Shown here: positions 43,284 through 52,164 of the stretch, piece after piece
Layout: each line of letters begins with the position of its first letter
How positions within the stretch are numbered: position 1 is the first letter of the stretch
Assembly: GCF_003688935.1 (NCBI RefSeq)
Contig: NZ_REGE01000011.1
Coordinates: 1 to 64,000 of the forward strand
Origin: Corynebacterium macginleyi
Lineage (GTDB): Bacteria; Actinomycetota; Actinomycetes; Mycobacteriales; Mycobacteriaceae
Direction: 5' to 3'
Length of the DNA: 64,000 bases
Notes under the pieces: generated by a model
The model's input: the letters and a program-made list of their open reading frames with translations, nothing else
What the model was told of the DNA's origin: nothing
The model's database searches: none
Translations under genes and position numbers: made by a program

Positions 43284-44194
43284 TGGAAATCCTCTACGGT
43301 GTCTTTGGTGACGGTAATTACCTCAACGGGGACATTCTTTTTTGCGCTCTCGCCATGCAGAAGCGCTGCTGCTTGTTCAATTGCGCGGGCACCAAGCTCG
43401 GCAGGCTGCTGGGCGATCGTAGCTTCCAGCTTGCCATCTTTTACTGCTTTGAGTCCGTCAAAGGTGCCATCGAAGGCAACAATTTTGACTTCCTTGCCGG
43501 CTCTCGAGCCCAGGGCTTCAACCGCACCTAAAGCCATCTCGTCGTTTTCGGCAAAAATGGCGGTGATATTCGGGTTCGCCTGCAGCAGGTTGGTAGTGAC
43601 GTTAAGGCCTTCCGTGCGGTCGAAATTCGCGGACTGTTTGCCAGCAATCTTGATATCTGGGTACTGCGCGATTCTATCCTCAAACCCTTTGCCGCGCTCG
43701 CGCGAAGCAGAAGTACCGACGGTTCCTTGCAGGATCAAAATATCGCCTTTTTCTCCGATCGACTCTGCGAGTTTGTCCGCCGCTTGGGCGCCACCGGCAA
43801 CGTTGTCAGAAGCCACCAAGGAATCTAGTTCTACGCCGTTGACATCTCGGTCGACTCCGATAACAGGCACACTATCATTTTTAATGCTCCGTACGGCGGG
43901 GGCGACGGCATCCGAATCGGTGGGGTTAATGACAACTACTTTTGCACCCATGGATGTTGCATTTCCCAACTGGTTGACCTGTTGGGCTGCGTCATCGGAG
44001 GCATCTTGGATATCGAGGGGAACGTCTAGCTCTTTAGCCTTACTTTGTGCACCACGGAGTAATTCGACGAAAAAGGGATTAGTTTGCGTCGAGACGGAAA
44101 GGGTGATGCGGTTTCGGTCCTCCTCGGAGCGATTACACGCGGCAAGGCCTAATGCGAGAGCTGGGACGATGAGCGGGGCTATCAGTTTCTTCAT
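43280..44194 (-). CDS. rbsB: Ribose-binding lipoprotein
   Basis: 304 residues. Signal ending LGLAAC (lipobox) then NRSEEDR, lipid-anchored. Periplasmic-binding-protein type I fold: ISLSVSTQTNPFF-like start, LDVPLDIQDASDDAAQQVNQ, VPVIGVDRDVNG, AIFAENDEMALGAVEALG. Delivers ribose to RbsC. Confidence 0.94.
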   Translation of the reverse strand: MKKLIAPLIVPALALGLAACNRSEEDRNRITLSVSTQTNPFFVELLRGAQSKAKELDVPLDIQDASDDAAQQVNQLGNATSMGAKVVVINPTDSDAVAPAVRSIKNDSVPVIGVDRDVNGVELDSLVASDNVAGGAQAADKLAESIGEKGDILILQGTVGTSASRERGKGFEDRIAQYPDIKIAGKQSANFDRTEGLNVTTNLLQANPNITAIFAENDEMALGAVEALGSRAGKEVKIVAFDGTFDGLKAVKDGKLEATIAQQPAELGARAIEQAAALLHGESAKKNVPVEVITVTKDTVEDFQ

Positions 44195-44204
44195 GGTGTC
44201 CTGC

Positions 44205-45146
44205 CTAATTCGCGGTTTTATTGCGGAATACGTCGAAGCCTACGGCCAGGGCGATGACCAAGCCGATGACAATCTGCTGCCAAAAAGAGGAAACATTCAG
44301 CAGGTTCAAGCCGTTGCGAATAACGGCCAGTAGGATAGCGCCAACAAGTGTGCCTGTGGCTTTGCCTTGCCCTCCGGAAAGGGAGGCACCGCCAATGACT
44401 ACGGCTGCAATAGCGTCTAGCTCATACCCAGTTCCGGCTTGCGGCTGTGCGGATTCAAGGCGTCCCGCCATGACCATTCCTGCCCAAGCGGCGAAAAATC
44501 CTGAAAGCGCGAATACTGCGATTTGGATGCGCCTTACGGGTAGACCAGACAGTCGCGCGGCTTCAAGGTTGCCGCCAATGGCGTACATCGAACGGCCGAG
44601 GACGGTGCGCTCTAAGATAAACCAGCAGATAACGCCGGCGGTGACCATCATGATGATGGGGACAGGAAAACCGAATACGTCGCCGCCGAAGGCATTAACC
44701 GTGCGTGCAGTTTCAAGGGGTGAGCCCTGCGATATCACGAGAGTGATGCCGCGGGCGATGGACATCATGGCCAGAGTGGCAATGAATGACGGAATTTTTC
44801 CCCAAGCCGTCGCCATACCGCAGATGGCGCCAGCAAGAGCACCGACGCATAACCCTATCAGCAGAGTAAGCCAGCCGGGAAGCCCGACATCGGAGAACAT
44901 GTACGCTGACACCATTGCGCCCAAGGCCGCCACTGAGCCAACAGAAAGGTCAATGCCTGCGGTCACGATGACGAAAGTCATACCAAAGGCCAAGATAGCC
45001 ACCGTGGCGGCTTGAATACCTACGTTGAGAAGGTTAGCAACGGTAAGAAAATAGGGAGTGGCGATAAATAGCGCGATACACAGGGCGATGAGCCCCAAGA
45101 GCGCGCCGTTATTCATGGCCCAGTTGGCAATGCGATTCTTGGTCAT
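44205..45146 (-). CDS. rbsC: Ribose ABC permease
   Basis: 313 residues, about eight to ten membrane helices. Family segments: FVIVTAGIDLSVGSVAALGA, IPSFIATLAMMSIARGI, GGNLEAARLSGLPV, DAIAAVVIGGASLSGGQG. Ten bases separate it from rbsB. Confidence 0.95.
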   Translation of the reverse strand: MTKNRIANWAMNNGALLGLIALCIALFIATPYFLTVANLLNVGIQAATVAILAFGMTFVIVTAGIDLSVGSVAALGAMVSAYMFSDVGLPGWLTLLIGLCVGALAGAICGMATAWGKIPSFIATLAMMSIARGITLVISQGSPLETARTVNAFGGDVFGFPVPIIMMVTAGVICWFILERTVLGRSMYAIGGNLEAARLSGLPVRRIQIAVFALSGFFAAWAGMVMAGRLESAQPQAGTGYELDAIAAVVIGGASLSGGQGKATGTLVGAILLAVIRNGLNLLNVSSFWQQIVIGLVIALAVGFDVFRNKTAN

Positions 45147-45158
45147 GGGTATTCCTTA

Positions 45159-46706
45159 TTATGTAGAGGCGGAGGGTGATGTCGCGGATTCGGTGCAGAC
45201 CGCGGAGACTTCCCTAGCCGCAGCTACATTAGAAACGGCGAGGGCCATAACTTCGTCTTGAGTGGAATCGTGGGGCAGCTGCCCTACGAGTTGTCCTCCG
45301 GACATTACGAGGATGCGGTCAGACATACCGAGAATTTCCGGTAGGTCAGATGAGGCCATGAGGACCGCTCCGCCTCCTGCGGTTATTTCGTTGATAATGT
45401 TGTAGATTTCTACTTTTGCGCCAACATCAACGCCGCGAGTTGGTTCATCGAGTAATAAGACTTTGGAGCCGGCCAGTACCCACCGACCGAAGACAGCCTT
45501 TTGCTGGTTCCCGCCCGAAAGATCACGGATAGGTTGATTCAGCCCGGCCGTACGAATCCGAAGGGTCTCAGCAACCTCACCAGCCCGTTGGTGTTGCCCT
45601 GCACGGTCTGCCAGCCCTACCTTGGCCGTGGAATACAAGGTAGCAAGGCCAAGGTTGTCGGATACGGAGGCATCGAGAATCAGGGCCTGTGATTTACGAT
45701 TTTCCGGAATATGGCCCACCCCTGCGGCGATAGAGGAACTGATATCACCGTTGGGTAAAGCAGTTCCTGCGACATGTATGCTGCCCGAATCATAGGAATC
45801 CGCACCGGCGATAGCACGGATAATCTCAGTGCGGCCGGCCCCCACAAGACCCGCCAGTCCGACGACCTCGCCGGCGCGCACTTCAAATGAGACATCGTGA
45901 AATGCGCCTGCGGAGGAAAGGTCTTTAACGTCAAGCAGTGTTTCGCCGGGCTGAGACGAAGCTTCTCGCGGATATTGGTTTTCAATCTCACGTCCAACCA
46001 TAAGGCGCACCAGCTCGTCTTTGTCGGTATCAGCGGGGACTTCAGCGATGCAGGATCCGTCTCGTAGCACGCTGATAGTCTCTGCAATCCGCGCCAGTTC
46101 ATCGAGGTGATGGCTGATAAAAATCATGGCGACGCCTTTGGCTTTAAGATCCTCTAATACCGCGAAAAGGGTATCGACCTCCTTGCCCGTTAATGCCGCA
46201 GTTGGCTCATCCAGAATGAGGATGCGCGCATTCATCGATAATGCTTTGGCAATTTCTACTAATTGCTGCTTGGCGATGCCCAACTCGCTTACCCGTTGGT
46301 CTAAATCAACGTCCAATCCAATAAGGTCTACTGCTGCTTGAGCTTGTGCTTTGAGGTGTTTTCGGTTGACTAAGCCAAACCTATGCGGCGTACGCCCTAG
46401 CAGGATGTTTTCTGCGACAGACATCGTGGGAACGAGGGTGAGCTCTTGATGGATTGTGGCGATGCCAAGCGCTTCGGAGGCCTTGGGATCGGGGATTGTT
46501 ACTGTGGACCCATCAACGAGGATGTGTCCTGAATCCGGCTCGTGTACGCCTGCGATCATTTTAATGAGGGTGGATTTCCCGGCACCATTTTCACCGAGAA
46601 GGGCGTGAATCTGCCCGTACCGTAACTCTAAATCCACACCTTTGATAACTTCAACTGGCCCGAAAGACTTAGTAACGTTTTTGAGTTGGAGGACGGCGTT
46701 GCTCAT
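45159..46706 (-). CDS. rbsA: Ribose ABC importer ATPase (double domain)
   Basis: 515 residues with two ABC domains. N-terminal: Walker A GENGAGKSTL, signature region LGIAKQQLVEIAKAL, Walker B ILILDEPTAAL. C-terminal: degenerate Walker A region GLVGAGRTE, signature LSGGNQQKAVFGRW, Walker B VLLLDEPTRGVD. This asymmetry is normal for RbsA. It overlaps rbsR by 4 bases. Confidence 0.95.
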   Translation of the reverse strand: MSNAVLQLKNVTKSFGPVEVIKGVDLELRYGQIHALLGENGAGKSTLIKMIAGVHEPDSGHILVDGSTVTIPDPKASEALGIATIHQELTLVPTMSVAENILLGRTPHRFGLVNRKHLKAQAQAAVDLIGLDVDLDQRVSELGIAKQQLVEIAKALSMNARILILDEPTAALTGKEVDTLFAVLEDLKAKGVAMIFISHHLDELARIAETISVLRDGSCIAEVPADTDKDELVRLMVGREIENQYPREASSQPGETLLDVKDLSSAGAFHDVSFEVRAGEVVGLAGLVGAGRTEIIRAIAGADSYDSGSIHVAGTALPNGDISSSIAAGVGHIPENRKSQALILDASVSDNLGLATLYSTAKVGLADRAGQHQRAGEVAETLRIRTAGLNQPIRDLSGGNQQKAVFGRWVLAGSKVLLLDEPTRGVDVGAKVEIYNIINEITAGGGAVLMASSDLPEILGMSDRILVMSGGQLVGQLPHDSTQDEVMALAVSNVAAAREVSAVCTESATSPSAST

Positions 46707-47692
46707 GGGTTTTCTCCCTGTACCTCGTGGGCTGTGGACATTCGCGGAATATAGCGGGTGGGAAGGATCTTTCCTTGGGGTTGTCGTTTGTTTTCGATGG
46801 CAGATATGAGTTCAGCAGCGGCGGTTCGACCCATGTGAGAGACGTTTTGATCCACAACGGATATTGGGGCTGCTTGAAACCGCAGATAGATAAAATCATC
46901 GAAGCCCACGAGTGCGATTTCTTTGCCGATGGACTTACCGGCGTTATGGCAGGCCTCCAACGCGCCGGCAGTCATCATGGAATCGCCGGCAACAATTGCA
47001 GTGACTCCCGCGTGGAGCAGATCGATGGCTCCCTTATAGCCTTCCCTGTGCCGAAAGTTACCTTGGTGGATGTGCATGTCCATTCCTTGGGCAGCCTGCT
47101 TAAACACAGCAAGGCGCTGGCGGCCAGTAGACGTTTCCTGCGGGCCGGAAAGGTAGCCGATCTTGGTGTGTCCCTTGTTTTTTAGCTGGGTTATGGCGTC
47201 GTTGAGTCCGGGGGAGGGGTCTGAGACTACGGCCGGCAGGGAGTTGAGTTCGCGGTCAATAAGTATGAGGGGATGGTGGTCCTGCGACTGTGCCAATGCA
47301 TCCTGTGCCCCAACGAGTGGTACGGCGATGATGCCGTCGACTTGTCGCTGCCCCAAAGCTTCCAGCGCTGTTGCTAGGCGCTGCGGATCTTCACCACAAC
47401 TGGTAATCATGGTGGCGATGCCTTGTGTATTTGCTTCTTTTTCCACCGCTGCCGCCATGCCAGCAAAGTAGGGATTATCCAGGCTGGGAATGATGAGTCC
47501 GATGGCATGGGAGCGTGCGCTGCGCAAAGCCCTCGCCTGCGCATTAGGCCTGTAATTAAGCTTGTCTGCGATATTTTGAACCCGAGTCCGCGTTGCGTCT
47601 GAGATGGAGGTCTTGCCCGCCAATGACCGTGAGGCGGTGGAGATCGACACCCCAGCAGCAGCGGCGACGTCTTTCAGCGTGGTGGTAGCCAT
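46703..47692 (-). CDS. rbsR: LacI-family regulator of the ribose operon
   Basis: 329 residues from ATG 47692. N-terminal helix-turn-helix LKDVAAAAGVSISTASRSLA with hinge LNYRPNAQARAL, then a ribose-type periplasmic-binding fold (IGLIIPSLDNPYFAGMAAAV; VGFDDFIYLRFQAAPISVVD). First gene of rbsRACBK, so it represses its own operon. The palindrome just upstream is the likely operator. Confidence 0.92.
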   Translation of the reverse strand: MATTTLKDVAAAAGVSISTASRSLAGKTSISDATRTRVQNIADKLNYRPNAQARALRSARSHAIGLIIPSLDNPYFAGMAAAVEKEANTQGIATMITSCGEDPQRLATALEALGQRQVDGIIAVPLVGAQDALAQSQDHHPLILIDRELNSLPAVVSDPSPGLNDAITQLKNKGHTKIGYLSGPQETSTGRQRLAVFKQAAQGMDMHIHQGNFRHREGYKGAIDLLHAGVTAIVAGDSMMTAGALEACHNAGKSIGKEIALVGFDDFIYLRFQAAPISVVDQNVSHMGRTAAAELISAIENKRQPQGKILPTRYIPRMSTAHEVQGENP

Positions 47693-47730
47693 GCCGAGCT
47701 CCTCATTGTGTGGGGGGATAAACGACGAGG

Positions 47731-47748
47731 CGTGCAATCGTTTGCACG
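47731..47748. promoter_or_regulatory. LacI-type operator upstream of rbsR
   Basis: CGTGCAA-TCGT-TTGCACG is a perfect palindrome with the central CG of LacI-family sites, 39 bases before the rbsR start. Confidence 0.75.
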
Positions 47749-48171
47749 ATTATCTTAACTGTAAGGTTTGGCTCTTATCGGTGTCAAGGGTTCGCGCCGG
47801 TTTCAGCTAAAAATCATGGAAAATCCCAGCGTGATCCGATCCTTGTTGTGGGCGCCCGCATTGCCCGCGCGCACGCTGTGGCTGTTAATGTCGGGCAATT
47901 ATCTGTGCGAGGTTGTAGTTAACCCGGATTCCGTGGTGAGGATCCTACGTCGACGGGGCAGGTAGCGGGGGCGCAATTGTACCGGTGAGATTTCTTTAGC
48001 TTAAGGGATGCTGGATAGACATTGCGTGCCGCGTTTGCGGGGTCAGAGATGAAAGTTGATCTCCGAGATATGGTTCCGTAACGATGTGTGGATGTAGACC
48101 GTGATAGCCCTGAAATGGGTCAATCTTGCATGTCTCGAACTGGCTAAATATCTCTTTTTAAATCATGGTTA
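47749..48171. other. Divergent regulatory gap between rbs and gal operons
   Basis: About 420 bases with no convincing gene. A plus-strand frame at 47768-47965 lacks a ribosome site and family character. The region presumably carries the promoters of both operons. Confidence 0.4.
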
Positions 48172-48209
48172 TGCAAACGATTGACTTGCCATTGCGCGAG
48201 ATCTTAAGC
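48172..48209 (+). promoter_or_regulatory. gal operon promoter with overlapping LacI-type site
   Basis: TGCAAACGATTGAC (48172-48185) resembles the rbsR operator core and overlaps a possible -35 TTGACT (48181-48186); TTAAGC 17 bases later is a weak -10. Confidence 0.45.
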
Positions 48210-48248
48210 TGGTCCCAGCCAAACCTTATAGCCAGAAAGGTCGTTATT

Positions 48249-49148
48249 ATGACCGGTTATACAGCAAATGAAGCAGCCGCTGATATTGAGTGCGTCAGCA
48301 TCTCTGAGGGCGATTACATAGCCGAGGTTGCCCTCTGGGGCGGAGGCCTGAAATCCTTAACTTTTCAGGGACAGCCACTGCTGGAAACCTATAAGGACAA
48401 GCCCCCGATGCTGGCCGGGGTGGTACTAGCGCCATGGCCTAACCGCACTGCAGACGGCCAATTTACCTGGAAAGGTGAGCATTACCAGCTGGACATTACT
48501 GAGCCAGAGCTCAATAACGCCATTCATGGTCTCGCAGTGAACTGGTGGAAGTTAATTAAGCAGCATAAAAACGAGGTCACGCTCACTTTTACTATTGGTC
48601 CTCATAATGGTTGGCCTTGGACAGTAGAGCTTAAGGCCACCTACGCCGTGGATGCTAGCGGCTTGCATTCCCACTTCGAGGCGGTGACCGAACACACTGA
48701 TGATATCCCCTTTGCTTATGGGCTTCACCTCTTCTTATCGGCGCAGGCTTCGCCGACGTCCGAGTGTGTATTTAACCTGAATGTGGATGAGCACCATCTT
48801 CTGGATGAAAGAAAATTGCCGACAGGTCAGGTGCGGCCGGCCCAGTTGGTGGATATACCGTTGAACCGTGTGAACTGGGATGATTGTTTTCACGGACAAG
48901 GCCCGCTGGTCGCGGAATATACCGCCGATGGCCGTGGCGTCCGTTTAGTCATGGATCGCGGCTTGGAGTGGGTGCAACTGTATACCCCGGATAGTTTTCC
49001 CCGCGATGGAGACCCATCGGGCAAGGCTCTGGCCGTTGAACCGATGAGCGCGCCACCTAATGCCCTGCGCAACGGGATAGATCTTGCGCGACTTACTCAG
49101 CACAAGCCGCAGATTTTTAGCCTGCATCTGTCTGCCGTGCAAAAATAA
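48249..49148 (+). CDS. galM: Aldose 1-epimerase (galactose mutarotase)
   Basis: 299 residues from ATG 48249 (behind AGAAAGG); the in-frame extension to 48165 is rejected as promoter. Interconverts alpha- and beta-galactose. Motifs: VVLAPWPNRTADGQF (substrate Asn-Arg), NNAIHGLAVNW (His), DDIPFAYGLHLFL (His) and CFHG with a late catalytic Glu in AVEPMSAPPNAL. First gene of the galactose operon. Confidence 0.92.
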   Translation: MTGYTANEAAADIECVSISEGDYIAEVALWGGGLKSLTFQGQPLLETYKDKPPMLAGVVLAPWPNRTADGQFTWKGEHYQLDITEPELNNAIHGLAVNWWKLIKQHKNEVTLTFTIGPHNGWPWTVELKATYAVDASGLHSHFEAVTEHTDDIPFAYGLHLFLSAQASPTSECVFNLNVDEHHLLDERKLPTGQVRPAQLVDIPLNRVNWDDCFHGQGPLVAEYTADGRGVRLVMDRGLEWVQLYTPDSFPRDGDPSGKALAVEPMSAPPNALRNGIDLARLTQHKPQIFSLHLSAVQK

Positions 49149-49167
49149 AAATTGAGAAAGGTCAGTG

Positions 49168-50817
49168 ATGGAAACAGCTGAATCCGTCTTGAGGCTAGAC
49201 GCCTCATGGGTGGACTACTTGGTGGTCGCCATTTACTTCCTATTCGTTCTGGGAATTGGTTGGGCAGCAAAAGCCCGAGTCTCAAACTCCATCGACTTCT
49301 TTTTATCTGGTAGGGGACTTCCGGCTTGGGTAACCGGGCTGGCCTTCGTTTCTGCCAATTTGGGGGCGGTGGAGATCATCGGTATGTCCGCCAATGGCGT
49401 TGAGTACGGCTTCCAGACTATGCATTACTTCTGGATCGGCGCTGTTCCTGCCATGGTATTTCTCGGCATCGTGATGATGCCGTTTTATTACGGTTCCAAG
49501 GTGCGCTCGGTCCCAGAGTTTATGCGCAAACGCTTTGGCAATGCAGCACACTTGGTCAACGCGATTTCCTTCGCCATTGCCCAGCTGCTTATCGCCGGAG
49601 TCAACCTTTATCTCTTGGCCACCATCGTTGAAGCTTTACTGGGCTGGCAGATGTGGGTGTCGTTGTTGGTAGCCGGAATCATTGTGCTGTCTTATATTAC
49701 GTTGGGCGGCCTATCAGCAGCGATTTACAACGAGGTTTTGCAGTTCTTTGTCATCGTGGCTGCACTGGCGCCACTGACCATCATCGGCCTTAATCGGGTC
49801 GGTGGGTGGAGCGGCCTGAAGGGTGCTGTGGCTGAAGAATCGCACTTCCACACTTGGCCGGGTACGGAGATTTCCGGCTTTGATAACCCGGTATGGTCAG
49901 TCATTGGCATCGTCGTGGGCTTGGGTTTTGTTTTGTCCTTTGGTTACTGGACCACGAACTTCGTCGAGGTGCAGCGCGCAATGGCCTCGGATTCCATTTC
50001 TGCGGCACGCACGACACCGATTATTGGTGCTTTCCCCAAGATGTTTATCCCATTCTTGGTGGTCATCCCCGGCATGGTTGCTTCCGTGTCGGTGGCGGAC
50101 CTGATGGAAGAACGCGCCGAGCCGAACGATGCAATCTTGCTGCTTATGCGCGATTTGCTGCCCAATGGTCTTTTGGGCGTGGCTATTGCCGGTCTGCTGG
50201 CCTCCTTCATGGCTGGTATGGCCGCCAATATCTCGGCGTTTAATACAGTTATCTCCTATGACATTTGGCAAACCTACGTGGTCAAAGATCGCGAAGACGG
50301 TTACTACCTCAAGTTCGGCCGTGTGGCCACGGTGGGGGCTACCGCGGTTGCCATCTTCACGGCGCTGTTGGCGCAGAACTTTGGCAATATCATGGATTAC
50401 TTGCAAACGCTCTTCGGATTTTTCAACGCGCCGCTTTTCGCCACCTTCATCTTGGGCATGTTTTGGAAGCGAATGACCCCGCATGCAGGCTGGTCTGGGC
50501 TGGTCGCTGGCACGGCATCCGCCATAGTGTTTTGGTATGTCGCTACTTTCACCGATGCCATCAATCTGCCAGGCCAGGGCACTGCGTTCGTGGCTGCTGG
50601 TGTCGCCTTCGTTGTGGACATCCTCGTCTCCATCATCGTCAGTATGGGCACCCAGCCCAAACCGGAAAGCGAGCTCGTGGGCTTTGTCGCTTCCGTTACT
50701 CCACAGGGCCATTTCGCGGACTACACCGAAAAGTCTTTGCCGTGGTACCAGCAAACCGTCCCATTGGGCATTATATGCCTCGTCATTGCCGTAGGCCTCA
50801 ACATCATCTTTGTTTAG
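49168..50817 (+). CDS. Sodium:solute symporter, SLC5 family (probable galactose/sugar uptake)
   Basis: 549 residues with about 14 membrane helices, SSS family. IDFFLSGRGLPAWVTGLAFV, SANLGAVEIIGMSANGVEYG, FQTMHYFWIGAVPAMVFLGI and VPEFMRKRFG are typical of the SGLT-like branch. Position between galM and galT indicates galactose as substrate (inference). The ATG at 49168 is preferred to the adjoining GTG. Confidence 0.9.
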   Translation: METAESVLRLDASWVDYLVVAIYFLFVLGIGWAAKARVSNSIDFFLSGRGLPAWVTGLAFVSANLGAVEIIGMSANGVEYGFQTMHYFWIGAVPAMVFLGIVMMPFYYGSKVRSVPEFMRKRFGNAAHLVNAISFAIAQLLIAGVNLYLLATIVEALLGWQMWVSLLVAGIIVLSYITLGGLSAAIYNEVLQFFVIVAALAPLTIIGLNRVGGWSGLKGAVAEESHFHTWPGTEISGFDNPVWSVIGIVVGLGFVLSFGYWTTNFVEVQRAMASDSISAARTTPIIGAFPKMFIPFLVVIPGMVASVSVADLMEERAEPNDAILLLMRDLLPNGLLGVAIAGLLASFMAGMAANISAFNTVISYDIWQTYVVKDREDGYYLKFGRVATVGATAVAIFTALLAQNFGNIMDYLQTLFGFFNAPLFATFILGMFWKRMTPHAGWSGLVAGTASAIVFWYVATFTDAINLPGQGTAFVAAGVAFVVDILVSIIVSMGTQPKPESELVGFVASVTPQGHFADYTEKSLPWYQQTVPLGIICLVIAVGLNIIFV

Positions 50818-50827
50818 GGAGTAGTTC

Positions 50828-51070
50828 ATGTCTGGTAAAAAACATGCAGGCGCGTTTGACCTGCGCAATGTGATTAGCGCCTTATTAGCCCTATACGGTT
50901 TTATTCTCATTGCTTGTTATTTCTTCCTTGACCCTGGCATAAACGCCGATACCGCAATGCCAAAAGAGGCAACCGATAACCTGTGGGCAGGGCTGGGAAT
51001 GCTCGTTGTAGCGGCACTCTTTTTCGTGTGGGCGCGTGTGAAACCGATCCGGATCCCAGGAGAAGACTAA
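50828..51070 (+). CDS. Small membrane protein in the gal operon
   Basis: 80 residues with two hydrophobic helices (VISALLALYGFILIACYFFL; LWAGLGMLVVAALFFVWARV) and a charged tail. It lies 10 bases after the symporter, and its TAA overlaps the galT ATG (TAATG). By position it could be an accessory subunit of the symporter, but no motif proves it. Confidence 0.78.
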   Translation: MSGKKHAGAFDLRNVISALLALYGFILIACYFFLDPGINADTAMPKEATDNLWAGLGMLVVAALFFVWARVKPIRIPGED

Positions 51071-52164
51071 TGGTTGATATCACTCACGCTCAGCTTGCCG
51101 ATGGCCGCGAAATCATCTACTTCGACGATCAGCCGCATCCCGATCGCGTGCTTGATGATGCCCGCGATATTCCCACCGTTGCTCCAGCATCCGAAATGCG
51201 GCGCGATCCATTGACAGGAGACTGGGTTGCTTTTGCCGCTCACCGCATGAACAGAACCTTCCTACCGCCGGCTCATGAAAATCCTCTAGCCCCGACGCGG
51301 CCGGATCAACTGCCAACTGAGATTCCCAGTCCCAGCTATGACGTGGTGGTTTTTGAAAATCGCTTTCCCTCTTTCTCCACGGCCGCCACAATCGCGGAGC
51401 CGGATAGAGATGAGCTTCTCGGCATGGTTCCCCGTCTGCCGGCTCACGCCCGTTGTGAGGTGGTGTGTTTTAGCGAAGACCCAACTCTCTCATTCCGCGA
51501 TCTGGCCGAATCTCGTATTCGAACCGTGATCGAGGCCTGGGCACACCGCACCGCCGCACTATCTGCCATCGATGGAGTACAGCAGGTATTCCCTTTTGAA
51601 AATCGCGGGAAAGAAATCGGGGTTACCCTCCAGCACCCGCATGGCCAGATTTATTCTTACCCGTTCCTGTCCCCACGGTTGCGCTCGATCGTGGATTCGG
51701 TTCGAGCCTATGGCGGCGATCTTTTCCAAGATCTTCTCGATGGGGAACGGGAGGCAGGCGATCGCATTATTGCAGAGACTCAATACTTCACAATATTTGT
51801 CCCCGCGGCTGCTAAATGGCCGCTTGAGGCGATGGTTCTGCCCAATGAGGATGTCCCAGACTTTTCAGCACTCAGTGAAGCACAGCGCGCAGTCCTCGCG
51901 CGGGTGTTGAAGAAGCTTTATTCTGCGGTCGATCGCTTTTTTGAGGGCGTGGAAAAGACCCCATACATTGCCAGCTGGACACAGGCTCCGGTGGATCCGG
52001 AGCTTCGCTCGGGAATCCGCATGCATTTGCAACTATTTTCGCTGATGCGCTCGCCGAATCGCATGAAGTATCTTGCCGGTTCTGAATCTGCGCAGGGAGT
52101 GTGGATTAATGACACCACCCCAGAACGCATCGCTGCGCGCTTTAGGGAGGTCTGGGATGCCTAA
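51070..52164 (+). CDS. galT: Galactose-1-phosphate uridylyltransferase
   Basis: 364 residues. Leloir pathway: galactose-1-P plus UDP-glucose gives glucose-1-P plus UDP-galactose. Active-site histidine triad variant in VTLQHPHGQIYSYPF; PLTGDWVAFAAHR and VVFENRFPSFS are family segments. ATG at 51070. galK overlaps its last 8 bases. Confidence 0.96.
   Translation: MVDITHAQLADGREIIYFDDQPHPDRVLDDARDIPTVAPASEMRRDPLTGDWVAFAAHRMNRTFLPPAHENPLAPTRPDQLPTEIPSPSYDVVVFENRFPSFSTAATIAEPDRDELLGMVPRLPAHARCEVVCFSEDPTLSFRDLAESRIRTVIEAWAHRTAALSAIDGVQQVFPFENRGKEIGVTLQHPHGQIYSYPFLSPRLRSIVDSVRAYGGDLFQDLLDGEREAGDRIIAETQYFTIFVPAAAKWPLEAMVLPNEDVPDFSALSEAQRAVLARVLKKLYSAVDRFFEGVEKTPYIASWTQAPVDPELRSGIRMHLQLFSLMRSPNRMKYLAGSESAQGVWINDTTPERIAARFREVWDA

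Noticed and set aside
47768-47965. 65-codon frame between rbsR and galM
   Set aside because: No ribosome site, basic/hydrophobic low-information peptide, lies in a regulatory gap.
49897-50910. 337-codon minus-strand frame opposite the symporter
   Set aside because: Antisense to a membrane protein; His/Gln/Gly-rich with no start signal.
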